NCBI GenBank assembly: GCA_003013855.2
Contig: ML058493.1
Span: 992,001-1,056,000 of the forward strand
DNA length: 64,000 bases
Source: Liriodendron chinense
Taxonomy: Eukaryota > Streptophyta > Magnoliopsida > Magnoliales > Magnoliaceae
Reading direction: 5' to 3'
Shown here: positions 43,713-54,444 of the stretch, in pieces
How the letters are laid out: every line of letters begins with the position of its first letter
Position numbering within the stretch: position 1 is the stretch's first letter
Notes under the pieces: generated by a model
The model's database searches: none
What the model was told of the DNA's origin: nothing
What the model saw: only the letters and a program-made list of their open reading frames with translations
Program-made: the position numbers and the translations under genes

Positions 43713-45359
43713 TTTACAACGTCAGGGCTTGTGCAGGACATCATCCCCACCATAAAGATCACCTGGCACAAAATCAGGCCACTTTCCCTATCTTCGTGGG
43801 CCCCACTATGGATGGTAAATCCACAAAAAAAATAAATAAATAAATAAATCCTTACAGGAAGAATCAGGATTCTTCAAAACCTGGTCAACAAATCCATAGA
43901 GAGATTAAATAAACCAATGGTCGACATTCAACTATGAAAACGGATAAATATCCTACGTCTGGGATTCTCTAATGCAGTGTAAATCAGGCGCGTTAGGCCA
44001 TTCACAGCGAGCCCTGTTATATCTATGGTTTGGATCGTCGAGCCATGTGGCCCACTTGCACAAACAGACACCATGACCTAAATCTACAATCTTTTTGTCC
44101 GGAGCGTTGCACTGTAACTTTACGTGGTTGTTGAATGACCATTGAAATGTACCCGGATTCGTTGGCCATTAAATGGGGTATCTAATTTCTGGCCAACTGT
44201 CTTCCCACTGTCCGTATTTATAGTAATGGATCTTCACTCATCTAGAAATTTAGTTGATTGAATGATCCTCACTGTTTGATTGATGAGGAAATTCAAAAAT
44301 TCAATGGCTAGGATTCTCTTGTTCGTACGATTTTTGAATCATGGCCAGATACTGCCATTATACCCACTACATGATCAGTTCGGATCATAAATTTTTTTGT
44401 TGGATTGGTACTGCTTTTTGCTTAAGTATAGATAATTATTTCTCCTTAGATGGGTAATACAGTAATCAAGATGGTTGATTTGGAGGGCCCCCCAAAATTC
44501 GGTGGACCATCGCTCAAACTCTTCTAGGTGGCCAGGTCTAACAGGATTGCTAACAAGTCTTGGGAAAATAAATGCAATAGCACTCTACATGCTAACAAAA
44601 GAGACCAATGGCCAGGATGGTCTGATCTCAAGAATCTGGGCGAGAATGGCCCATTGTGTCCGCATTCAATCACATTTTTTTCTTTTTAAATGAGTACCTA
44701 ACAACATCAAACCAGCATTAACTGAATGGTTGTGAACTTGGTTTTAGACCCAGATGAGCCCATGCAACTCGTTCGAGTCAAATCAGACTACGTCAGACTT
44801 GAACTGGTTTGACGCCATCGATCACCAACACGAGCCACCTCAGATGAGTGGTGAGTGGGGCCAATTCACCTATAACTTGGCCAAGTCACAATTAGATTTG
44901 AGCCTGTTTAGATTGTGAATTACATTAATAATATAATGTAAAAGCATAATCACTATCAAATTATCATAATTAATTAAGCATATAATTTGATTATTAGGAG
45001 ACATGTATTTTAATTCGTAATTATTACAATTTTACATTGGATTTCCTTGAAAATTCTCTATCTAAATACATACATCGGTGTATTTTTCTCCATAAAAAGC
45101 AATATTATTTTTATTTTATTGAGGTAAGCTAAATAAAATAATTATGGGTGAAATTATCTGTTTTCAGAAGATGGGAATGTATGGTATGGATGTAATTCGC
45201 AATCCAATAGGCCCTTAAAGCCAAACAAGAAAATCTGAGTAGTTAATGATAGAAAATTCCTAAAATAATGTATTCCCTTCATTGTGTTTGGATCAATGGA
45301 AGAAATTTATAGAATCATGAGTTCTATATTTCGATTAAAAGAAAGCAAAAGAAAAACGA
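43713..45359. other. Intergenic, no gene recognised
   Basis: Non-coding, AT-rich in the second half. Contains a short (AAAT)n run at 43830-43850 and TTCGAGTC-like words near 44770-44810. No gene or clear element found. Confidence 0.4.
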
Positions 45360-46300
45360 CCCAAGCTTTGTTTGGCACCCTCAATTTGGAACACTCCAAT
45401 TGTGTTTGGCACCCTCTATTCATAATCCAAAAATGGTTATACATTTAAATTATGTGGTATATTCATAGGAAGTATGGTTGTCAACAGCTTGGATCATGAT
45501 TCGAATTGGATTCAGATCATTAATCGGATCAACAAATCGGATTTGGATTGAAATATTTGATCTGTTTAGTAATTGGATCGGATTTGAATCAACCACAATC
45601 CAATCCGATAACAATCTAATCCGATTATAGAGTATGAAAGGAAATTAAAAAAAAATCCTAGGGCTATACATATTTTTTTATTAGATTTACATGGGGAGTA
45701 CTAATTTTTATCATAATTACATAACAAATAGTACTTTTTATCGGATTGGATTTATATTCGAATTTTAAAATTTTTATATAGATCGGATTCATATTCAATA
45801 CTTGTGATTTGGATCGGATTCAGATCAGAGTTGATCCGGTCCGAATTCGTTGACAACCCTTATAGGAGGTAGAATATAACCGCTAAATTAACTTTAATAT
45901 CCCTAGTTATATTTGATGTTTGATATAATTATTGTAACAAGTCTATTGAAATATATATTTTGGTAAAAAGTGATGAAATTCCAAGCCTTAGAATGGCTAC
46001 AAACATATGATCACAACAAGCGACTAACCAACATTTTTAACAATTGATTTGCATGGCCAATATTTAGATGGCTCCAATCATTGGATTGATGTAAATTTAG
46101 TGAACAATTGATAATTTGATTGTTTCGACATTTCATCCACCAATCATGTATACAATAAACTAGTAGCTTAATGACACGTTGGTACATATGCTACTTTCCA
46201 ATCTTTAAAAAAATGAGCAAAAACTGAAGAGGATTGATAATTCAAATGGAAGGAAAGGACTGCAAAACCCACTAAAAGTAAGATTTGAAATCTTATAGAC
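45360..46300. repeat. Dispersed repeat (family W) copy 1, split by a MITE
   Basis: Blocks TTGTAACAAGTCTATTGAAA, TATATATTTTGGTAAAAAGTG and CAACATTTTTAACAATTGAT match 63611-63800 in the same order. The left part has repeated TTTGTTTGGCACCCTC. It is interrupted by 45475-45861. No ORF. Confidence 0.55.
45475..45861. mobile_element. hAT-like MITE with GGTTGTCAA termini and GGATCGGATT motif array
   Basis: Ends GGTTGTCAAC and GTTGACAACC are inverse. It is flanked by ATAGGAAGTA (45465-45474) and ATAGGAGGTA (45862-45871), a duplication of 8-10 bp with one mismatch, as expected for hAT-type insertion. Inside, GGATCGGATT/AATCCGATCC-like words occur about ten times (45500-45640 and 45735-45845). Confidence 0.75.
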
Positions 46301-47409
46301 TTTGAATATCTTTTAATCCATGCTGTCAAACCACCGATGGAATCAAAATACCTTCCAGCCCATCAAATCCATGGTGCCAAACAGCCCATACACTCAAACC
46401 GGTGCCCCTTGGTCACCACAAGAACCATTTTTGCGTTGGGGCGGTTGGATTGGCAGGTGTTTTTGTCCTTCAAACGGTCCAACACAGGTTAGCCTTTATT
46501 TTCAAAAGGGTGGTGGGCATTCGATTGCCCCCGTTTCTTTTCCCTGCAAAATGTGCTGATCAAAGGGGCAGTTTCGTAAGAAAAAAGAAAATAAAGGGCA
46601 TTTTAGTAAATTTATGATCGCCAGCTGTATACTGTGCCGTCAATAGCGGAGGTTCTCCCGTTGAGATTTCAGAGGAAAGTGAGTCCAAAGATCAAGGAAC
46701 TGAAACTCGACCTGAGGATATGGATGGTATCCTTGGCTCTTCAGTTTTCACGGGTGGACTCATGGTTCCGTGATCTCTACCGTTGGTTCTGAGAATTCTT
46801 TCACACATAGTCCATCCGCCGTGGGACCCATCATTAAACGGCCTGGATTACTGAACCAAGAGCGGTCCCACTGCAAACTGAAAAATCGAGGATGATTTGA
46901 AATCTCTCGGTCGAGTACAGCATTTTTCCTCAGGTGGGTTTCCTTTAGCAAATTGAATCGTGCTCCCGCCGAATTTTACGGCTCGGCTCAGCAGCCGGCA
47001 TCGGTGGTCGCGCAACAGTTTTTTCTGTTATCCAGCGAGATGCTGACAGTGTTTCTGATGGACACAAAACACGTTTGTATTCTCGATCTGGAACCGCACG
47101 TACGGAGGCATGTTTAGGAGATATGAACCGTTCATCCACTATTCCTCATTGAGAATGGGTGATGGAACGAAATTATTACTTATTGGATGATCTTAAACGA
47201 AAGATTAGATGGCTTTTGTTTAAACGATTAGGATCGTCCGATTAAAGTAATTTTGAAGGCAAGATCTATCCGTGGTTGGTTACATTGGATGTGTAAATCC
47301 CATTGTCAATATGAGCGGAGATTCCTGCTCATGATCAACAGCGGGGTGGTGGGCCAAATCTTCATAATCAACTTTCATCCAGCGTGTGCAATGAAGCTCG
47401 GATAAGGTC
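46301..47409. other. Intergenic, no gene recognised
   Basis: No frame here has recognisable domains. GC content is higher between 46600 and 47160 than around it, but no exon-like structure was found. Confidence 0.35.
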
Positions 47410-48361
47410 GGGACTCGGAGGGTCCGACCGTGATGTACGGGTTTATCAACACTGTCCATCCATTTTGCATAAAACATTTTAACTTATTAGACAAAAAAAA
47501 ATGAAGTAGATTTAAGGGCGCGAATTAGGTGTTACCCCGGAACGGCTTAGTGGGTGTTACCCTAACCGTGTGGGGCACATTTTGATGTATTTTTTTTTTA
47601 ATATATCGACGCAGTCTATCTGTTTTCTCATAACATTTTAGGATGTGATCCAAAACCTTAAGAAGATCCAAATCTCAGGTGGACCATATCACTTGAAACA
47701 GTGATGAATAACCATTAAAAGCATTTTGTGGGCCACAAAAATTTTGGATCAATATGATCTTTATATTTTACCTTCATCAAGACCTTATTGACATTATCAA
47801 CAGCTTGGATTGAAAATAAAAATTACCGAAACCTTCATATGAGTTCTTTGAAAATTTTAATTGTGGAGCACTCAATCACACTGTTTCTAGTGGTATGGTC
47901 GACTTGAAATTTGGATCTGCATAATTTTTGGAATGTCATCTTAAAATGGGCTGTAGAAAATGCATGGACAGCATGGATATACAAAATATCATCCATGTGG
48001 GCCATACGATAGGGGTAACACCCACTAAGCTATTCCCGTGTAACACCTACTTCGCACCCTAGATTCAAGTCTCAAGTGGACCACACCATGGGAAGAAGAG
48101 CTGCTAATGATAACTACGGTTGAAGCCTTTGTAGGCCCATTGTGATGTTTATTTGCCATCCAACCTCTTCACATTGGATGAAGGCAAAAACACAAATATC
48201 AGCTTATCCAAAACTTCGTGTGCCCGACTGCTTTTAATGATAAGGGAAAATGAACGAAGGACTTACACTAATTTTTAGCTTCTATATTAAAATGATATGA
48301 AAAAAATAAATGAACAGTGTTGATAAACCCATACATAACGGTGCCCCCTCAGAGCCCTGGC
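47410..48361. mobile_element. Fold-back MITE carrying a nested MITE
   Basis: Left arm CCGTGATGTACGGGTTTATC, AACACTGTCCATCCATTTTG; right arm inverse (AACAGTGTTGATAAACCC, ATACATAACGGTGCC). It is interrupted by the second MITE at 47515-48059, after which AGTCTCAAGTGGACCACACC continues the core. Confidence 0.7.
47515..48059. mobile_element. Nested MITE (GGGCGCGAATTAG termini, copy 2)
   Basis: Begins AGGGCGCGAATTAGGTGTTA and ends TAACACCTACTTCGCACCC. Flanked by TAGATTTA (47507-47514) and TAGATTCA (48060-48067), an 8-bp target duplication with one transition. Colinear with 40610-41154. Confidence 0.8.
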
Positions 48362-48499
48362 ATGTTCCAAGCTGTTACAGTGGTAGGTAGTACTTAATCC
48401 GCGTCCATAAAGCTCATGTAGGTGCCATACATGTGCCAGCGTGGCAGGATAGCTCCAAGACCCAGCAATCAAAGACTCGCAATTTCCCGTGGTTGGAAG

Positions 48500-48890
48500 C
48501 TACATAGGGCCCACAGGGATGATTGATAAATCCACTCTGTCCATCAGTTTTGCAAGACCAGAATGGGACAGGAATCCAAATATCAGGCAGGTCCAAAACT
48601 TAGTTGGGCAACGCCGCACAAAGCATAAGGGATTGAATGCCTATCATTAAAAACTTTGCAGGATAATATTTGCTTTTATCTTAGTAATAAGGTTACTTTG
48701 CAGGATAATATTTGCTTTTATCTTAGTAATAATAACCTTATGAATGGTTTGGATGGCATATAAATATCATGCTCGGCTCCAAAAAGATTTCAACGGTGTA
48801 CATTTTCATTATAACAGTTTCATATGATGTGGCCCACATGAGTTATTGGATCTGCCTGATTTTTAGACTCCAAACTTATTGTGATCTTGA
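48500..48890. mobile_element. Fold-back MITE, right end degraded
   Basis: Left arm TAGGGCCCACAGGGATGATT, ATCCACTCTGTCCATCAG; right arm GATGTGGCCCACATGAG, GGATCTGCCTGATTTTTAGA. It contains a 42-bp exact tandem duplication starting at 48653 and 48695 (ACTTTGCAGGATAATATTTG...). Confidence 0.55.
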
Positions 48891-48939
48891 CGTGCTTGAC
48901 GTGGCACGTACATGGTATGTCGGGGACGCTGATTGCCTG

Positions 48940-49434
48940 CCAAAGGCTTTCACAGGCATCTCCGCGCTCGAAATCTAGGTGGGGCCCACTGTGATGTTTG
49001 TAAGAAATCTACACTGTCCAACCATTTTTTGAGATCATTTTAGGTGTTGTGACAAAAAATGAATGGGATCCAAGACTCAAGTGGGCCAAAAATGTGAGGA
49101 TTGAACTTCCACAATTGAAATATTCGTAGGGCCACAGAAGTTTCGAATCAGGATAATATTTGTGTTTTCAGTTCATCTCAGTAAGAATGACATTATGAAC
49201 GGTATGGATGGCATATAAACATCACTGTGGACCCCATAGAGGTTTCAATTGTAGGGATTTCATTACCCACCTTTTGCTTTAGTGCGGCCCACTTGAATCT
49301 TGGATCCAGTTCATTTTTTGTCACAATGCCTAAAATGATCTCACAAAATGGTTGGATGGAGTAGATTTCTCACAAGCATCACGGTGGGCCCCACCTAAAT
49401 TCCGAGTGCTGGAGATGCCAAAATGCTTTTGGTA
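48940..49434. mobile_element. Fold-back MITE with about 70-bp terminal repeats
   Basis: Left end CCAAAGGC...GGCATCTCC, CGCTCGAAATCTAGGTGGGG, CCCACTGTGATGTTTGTAAG; right end is the inverse (CTCACAAGCATCACGGTGGG, CCCCACCTAAATTCCGAG, GGAGATGCC). Internal symmetry around CATAAACATCACTGTGG. No ORF. Confidence 0.75.
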
Positions 49435-49899
49435 TTTAGTGGAGAGGAAGGGCCAAAACCTCTGTTTGTCGTTGTGATGGAGCCTGTCCTCAGCTCTGCA
49501 GTGGCATGGGTAGTATCTAATCCGCGCCCTCATTTAATCAACAACATTTCCTGTGGTTTAATTGAGATTAAGATCTGCCTCGCTTTTGGTCTCATATTAC
49601 ATCACAGTTAAGCATACAAAGTTTTGCCACGTAAACACAGGTCGGTGCTTCTCTGCACCAATCAATCTAGACCCTATATTGATGCCCTGTTTCAAGAGTC
49701 AAGTTGATAAACCGATTGGGTGGGCCACTTGCAAACAAAATGCACAGATCTGGGAAACATGGATGAAGTTTTCTAACCTATCCACCTGTTCCCCATATTG
49801 GAGCTAATATGTAGAGTGGACCAAAATTATTTTAGGAAAACATGTCGAAGGCTGGACGAACCTGATGGTCGGATTAGATCGTGCATCTATGTGCCATGT

Positions 49900-50420
49900 T
49901 GACCCTTACATAGAGAGGTGAGCACGAACTGAGCTGAGCCAAGCAGGGCTTTGAGTTGGACTGACATGTTCAAGCTAGCCCGATCGAGCTTTCGAGCGAG
50001 TTCGAGCCTGATAGGCCCAACCCAAAAGCCTGGCTTACAACTGTTTAAAATTGAGCCCAAAGGCAACACAAAGCCCATTGACACCCCCACTTACTTTTAT
50101 AAAGAGTTTTCTTTTCTTTATTCACTTCCTATGTGGGACTAAAAAATATACCTTTTTAGTTTTTTACAAGTGAGTAAACCGAGTTGAGCTGAGCCAAGTT
50201 GAATCGAACTTCAATCAAGCCGAACTTCAAGGTGAGCTGAATCGAGCTTGAGTTAGCTCTTGGCTTGAAAATCATTTCAAGCTTGGAAAAATGGCTCTAC
50301 TTGGTTCAAATCTAACCTTCGAATCGAGCCAAATCAAGTTGGTTCGAGCCGAATCAAGTTGGTTTGAGCCGAGTTGAGCAAGCTAACTGTGCTGGCTTGG
50401 CTCATGCTCAACTCTACTTA
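49900..50420. repeat. Array of GAGCTGAGC/GAGCCGAG motifs
   Basis: Two clusters (49920-50010 and 50165-50415) of GAGC-based words: GAGCTGAGCC, GATCGAGCTTTCGAGCGAG, GAGTTGAGCTGAGCC, GAATCGAGCTTGAG, TTCGAGCCGAATCAAG, GAGCCGAGTTGAGC. They flank a central AT-rich part with TATTCACTTCCTATGTGGG. This looks like a non-autonomous element with subterminal motif arrays, but ends and TSD were not resolved. Confidence 0.5.
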
Positions 50421-50494
50421 CATAGTGTGTACATGATCTTTACCACACACATGTGCTTAGCAAAGCTACTCTGACAGTGTGTGGTGAATGACAG

Positions 50495-51042
50495 GCACGG
50501 CTTAGGTGAGGCAGGGGTAACAGCTTAGTGGGAAAGACGCTGAACTGTGGCGCACACCTCAATGTCTGTATGTGTTGTATATCCATGCTGTCCGTCCTTT
50601 TTTCTGATCATTTTAGGGCATGGTCCAAAAAATGAGGTAGATCCAAATCTCAGGTAGACTGCATAGTAGGAATTGAATTCCCACCATTAATAACTTCTTG
50701 TACACACACCCCACTTGTCAGTCACACCGCAATGTTAGCCACCCCTAATTGGGACCGATACCAAGACCGCAGTGTTAAAATGAGGTTATCTTCACTTAGT
50801 AAGCCACTTGAGCTATGGAATTGATGGCAAATAATCACTACAGTGGGCACTTGAAAATTTTCAATGGTGGCCATTCAATCGCCACTTTTTGTGTGGTGTG
50901 GTCCACTTGAGATTTAAATGTTTCATTTGTTGGACCATATGCCCTAAAATAAGATTTCAAAGAAGATGGACAGCGTGATATACAAAGGTGGACCTGCAGT
51001 CCAGGCCTCACCCACCAAGCTGTTATCCGGTGAGGCAGGCAC
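50495..51042. mobile_element. Fold-back MITE (GGTGAGGCA termini)
   Basis: Left GGTGAGGCAGGGGTAACAGC, TTAGTGGG; right CCCACCAAGCTGTTATCC, GGTGAGGCAGGC region inverse. Core has ATCATTTTAGGGCATGG and AGGTAGATCCAAATCTCAGG. Confidence 0.65.
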
Positions 51043-51169
51043 TAATAAATTTGTTAAAGATTGCATGGATGTAGATCAAAATTAAAAAACCGACCGAGCA
51101 AAGCATTCCGTTTTAGATGTATTATGAAATAAAGATACGCTTGGGCAACTAAAAATGAAAAATATCCAG

Positions 51170-51632
51170 TGGTATGTGCCTAACTGTAGGGCACACTTTG
51201 GTGCATGTGCATCCACGGCGTTCATCTGTTTTGACAGCTTATTTTAGAGCATGATACAAAAAATCAAGCAGAGTCAAATCACAGGTGGACTACACCACTT
51301 GAAACCGTGGCCATAGACCATTAAAACTTCTCATGGGCCACAAAAGTTTTGGATCGAGATGATATTCATGTGGTCCCTTCATCCAGGTCTTTATTACCTT
51401 ACAAGCAGGTTGGATGAAAAATAAGCATTCCAGTGGCCCCTAAGAAGTTTTTAATGGTGGGTATTCAATTACCTTTGTTTCCTGTAGTGTGGTCCACCTA
51501 AGATTTGGACCTACTTCATTTTTGTGATCATGCCCTGAAATGAGCTGTCAAAATGGATGGACGGCCTGGATGTAAGGTACATACATCACAGTGGGCCCCA
51601 CAGTCAGGGATCCACCGAAGCTGCGCACCTAA
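51170..51632. mobile_element. Fold-back MITE of the same family
   Basis: Left GTGCCTAACTGTAGGGCACA, GCATCCACGGCGTTCATC; right GACGGCCTGGATGTAAGG, CATCACAGTGGGCCCCAC, AGTCAGGGATCC. No ORF. Confidence 0.6.
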
Positions 51633-51640
51633 CGCCATGT

Positions 51641-53110
51641 GCACTATTTCCCAGTGCCTGTGTATCAAGCCTCGGTGGCAACCAGAGCATCAAATAAGAT
51701 GAAGAAGTTCAAAACAGTGCAGATTCATCCTACATGCACGTGGCTCACCTGACGAGTGTACCACTCGTATTTTTGGCACACGTCATGTTAACGGTGCCTG
51801 TATTTACCGACACTATTTAGCCCGGATTTCTGCCAGGTGTGCCCTCTGCTCTCGATCTCTGACACCTGTTCTCCCCTCTCCTCTAAGGTGGCCTCATCTC
51901 TCACCGGGTAACTAACTCGAATACACGAGGTGTCAGGATTTCTCAACCAAACTTTCTATAATGTTGCATGAGATAAAATTAAGAAAACAGAAATAATTTT
52001 TAAAAAGTTTATAATAATTAATTGAATAACAAAAAATATAACTCCGATATCTTAAAAAATTAAACTATACCCAAGAACTATCATACTCGAGCTTCAATTA
52101 AAGTATTTAAAAAATGTGACTGACTATAAATAATAAATTTAATATTTATAACCATCACACAGACTTAAGTGGTTTTTGGCAAAAATATAAGTTTTCAATC
52201 CGGCTGAATTACATTATTTTCTTAAGTTTTTAAAGCCTTTTTCATGGTGAGCATAATTTATAAAACTCAATGGATAAAAATAATATAATTAAACTAAAAT
52301 TTACTATTTATAATAAAATCAAAATTTAACAAGGTTAATGACTGTCCATCTAATTGAATCTTACAAATTCAACATGGGTGGTTTGCTTAACTAGCTCAAG
52401 CTACCTAAAATCATATATTATATGTTCTAAAACTTATTTAAAATTATGAAATATGATTGTTTTACGGTTCTGACGGCCCCAATTACTTTCGTATTCTATT
52501 AGACTTCCTCTGGTCCATTTTAGCCATAAAAATGTCAGTGGCCCGTTCCGCATCATCCTTGAATCACCACAATTTAAACTAAGGAGTGAGCCATTGTCGT
52601 AGGAGGGCGTAGATGTCAATTCGAGATGACAAATAAAGCTGTCATATGGCTAGGATATTACCAAGGATCTAGATAATGAATAAAATGATGCTTTGGTCAC
52701 CCTTCATCAAAATATCACGGCCTAAGGAGGCAAGGATCATTCCTGCTGCCTGGCAACCATGCTGGAACAATGACACTCTACTGATGTTCTAACTGGCTGA
52801 TTGATGGAAATGCGATGGACCGTTCAAACGAAAAATTGGTCCACATTCCAAAATCAGCAAACAAAATGTTGATCAGTCGAAAGCTAGGATCATCCGATCA
52901 ATCTCAATTTTAGAATTATGGCCTATCTAATGGGGCCCACTTGCGTGGACCACATGGCTGGGACCTTCTAGGTGGACAGCTGTACAAGTGGGCCCCTTGG
53001 TTCAGCTCTACTAGCTAAAGACCCAAAGATGCCAGTTGTATGACAAATGCTACTTCTAGATACACAACTGCATATCTTCAAAGGTGGCGCATTTTTTGTT
53101 GAAGCGAATT
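51641..53110. other. Intergenic, no gene recognised
   Basis: A long AT-rich stretch at 51950-52450 and mixed sequence after it. No exon or element recognised. Confidence 0.4.
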
Positions 53111-53119
53111 TCCTGTGAC

Positions 53120-53440
53120 ACTAAGTTCCGTGGGATCTACTGTGATATATGTGTTAGATCCACTCCGTCCATCAGTTCTCTCCACTCGTGTTAGAAGATG
53201 AACCCAAAAATCAGAAAGATTGAAATCTAAAGTGGGTCACACCACAAGAAACAACGGGGATGAAATGACCACTATTGAAACCACCTCGGGTATTCTCATT
53301 CTACTTTTCATTGTGGTGTGGCCCACTTAATTATTAAATCTTCATAATTTTTCAGTTTAAATCCTAACATGATCAGGCTCAACCGATGAACGGAGTGAAT
53401 GTTATATGGACATTGTGGTGGCCCCACAGATCTTTCTGGT
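53120..53440. mobile_element. Fold-back MITE of the same family
   Basis: Left GTGGGATCTACTGTGATATA, AGATCCACTCCGTCCATC; right GATGAACGGAGTGAATG, CATTGTGGTGGCCCCAC. It sits about 1 kb upstream of the O-fucosyltransferase start codon. Confidence 0.6.
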
Positions 53441-54259
53441 GTACGGACACCCTGCAACTAGCATGAAATTGGCTCCGACCCAAAATGCAGGGGAATCCAC
53501 TGATCCTGTGCATGAAGTTTGGATTAAGGATAAGCTTTTATAACTACCCATTTTTTCGTAAATGTGTGGGGAGATAGAATCTTGGTTGGGTCCACCTGTT
53601 GAACGGCTAAGATATAAGGAGTGATGTTATAGTGCTCGTGCTGCACGCCCTCTTACAATTTCACGCGTGCTCCTTTCCATGCATGTCGGCCAATGAAGAC
53701 GCACAAAAGCTGCCAACAGTTGAAGAAAAGGCTGTATCTATCAACTAGAGGGGGTATTGATATCATTTCCCTTTAATTCAATTGTTACAAGCCAACCCAA
53801 GCCAAGCCGAGGATGTGCCTCACTGTCTCCTTCGAAAAAATGCCTTCTTATATATATATATAATGACATCCAAAAATAAAAATACAGTGTGTTTCGCTTC
53901 CGTTTCAACAGTTCTTTCTCTGGTGTGGAGTTACAACCTTTTATTCTCTCTCTATCACCACAGTTTAGTTTCCCGAAAATGGCAAAACAAAATCTCAGCC
54001 ATTAATGCATGATGGCTACAGCCCATCCTCCACTTTCCTGAAAACTCACTCACTCTCTCTCTCTTGAAATCACCCATACAAAATCTCAGCCATTCATCAA
54101 TGAAGGCCACGAGCACTCAGTTTCCTGGTCTCACTCTCTTCCTCTCCCCCACACGCGCACACAAACACTTCTGAAAACGAAAGCCACATTGAAGAAAAAC
54201 CAGACCTATCTCTCTCTCAAAGGTTCTGAAAAACATAACCCAAATTCAAAATAACCGAA

Positions 54260-54263
<4 letters not shown>

Positions 54264-54301
<38 letters not shown>
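54264..54301. repeat. (CT)n microsatellite in the 5' leader
   Basis: Nearly 19 uninterrupted CT units, within a broadly CT-rich 5' leader region (54040-54420) as is common in plant 5' UTRs. Confidence 0.85.
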
Positions 54302-54304
<3 letters not shown>

Positions 54305-54419
54305 CTTTCAACAAGCTTTTACTGCTCCAAAGAACAAAACCCATATACTAATCCCCTTGAAAAAGACCAAAAAAGAGGAAAAAAAAAAAACAGACTCTCT
54401 CTCTCTGTCCGTCTCCTGC

Positions 54420-54428
54420 ATGGACTAG
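54420..54428 (+). promoter_or_regulatory. Minimal upstream ORF (ATG GAC TAG)
   Basis: A two-codon uORF ends 16 bases before the main start codon at 54445. If the transcript includes it, it could lower main-ORF translation. The transcript start is not known. Confidence 0.35.
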
Positions 54429-54444
54429 AAAAGCCTTTTCAGCC

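Noticed and set aside
46320..46617. Overlapping + frames with Gly/Trp-rich peptides
   Set aside because: Short, no motif, in a repeat-rich non-coding stretch.
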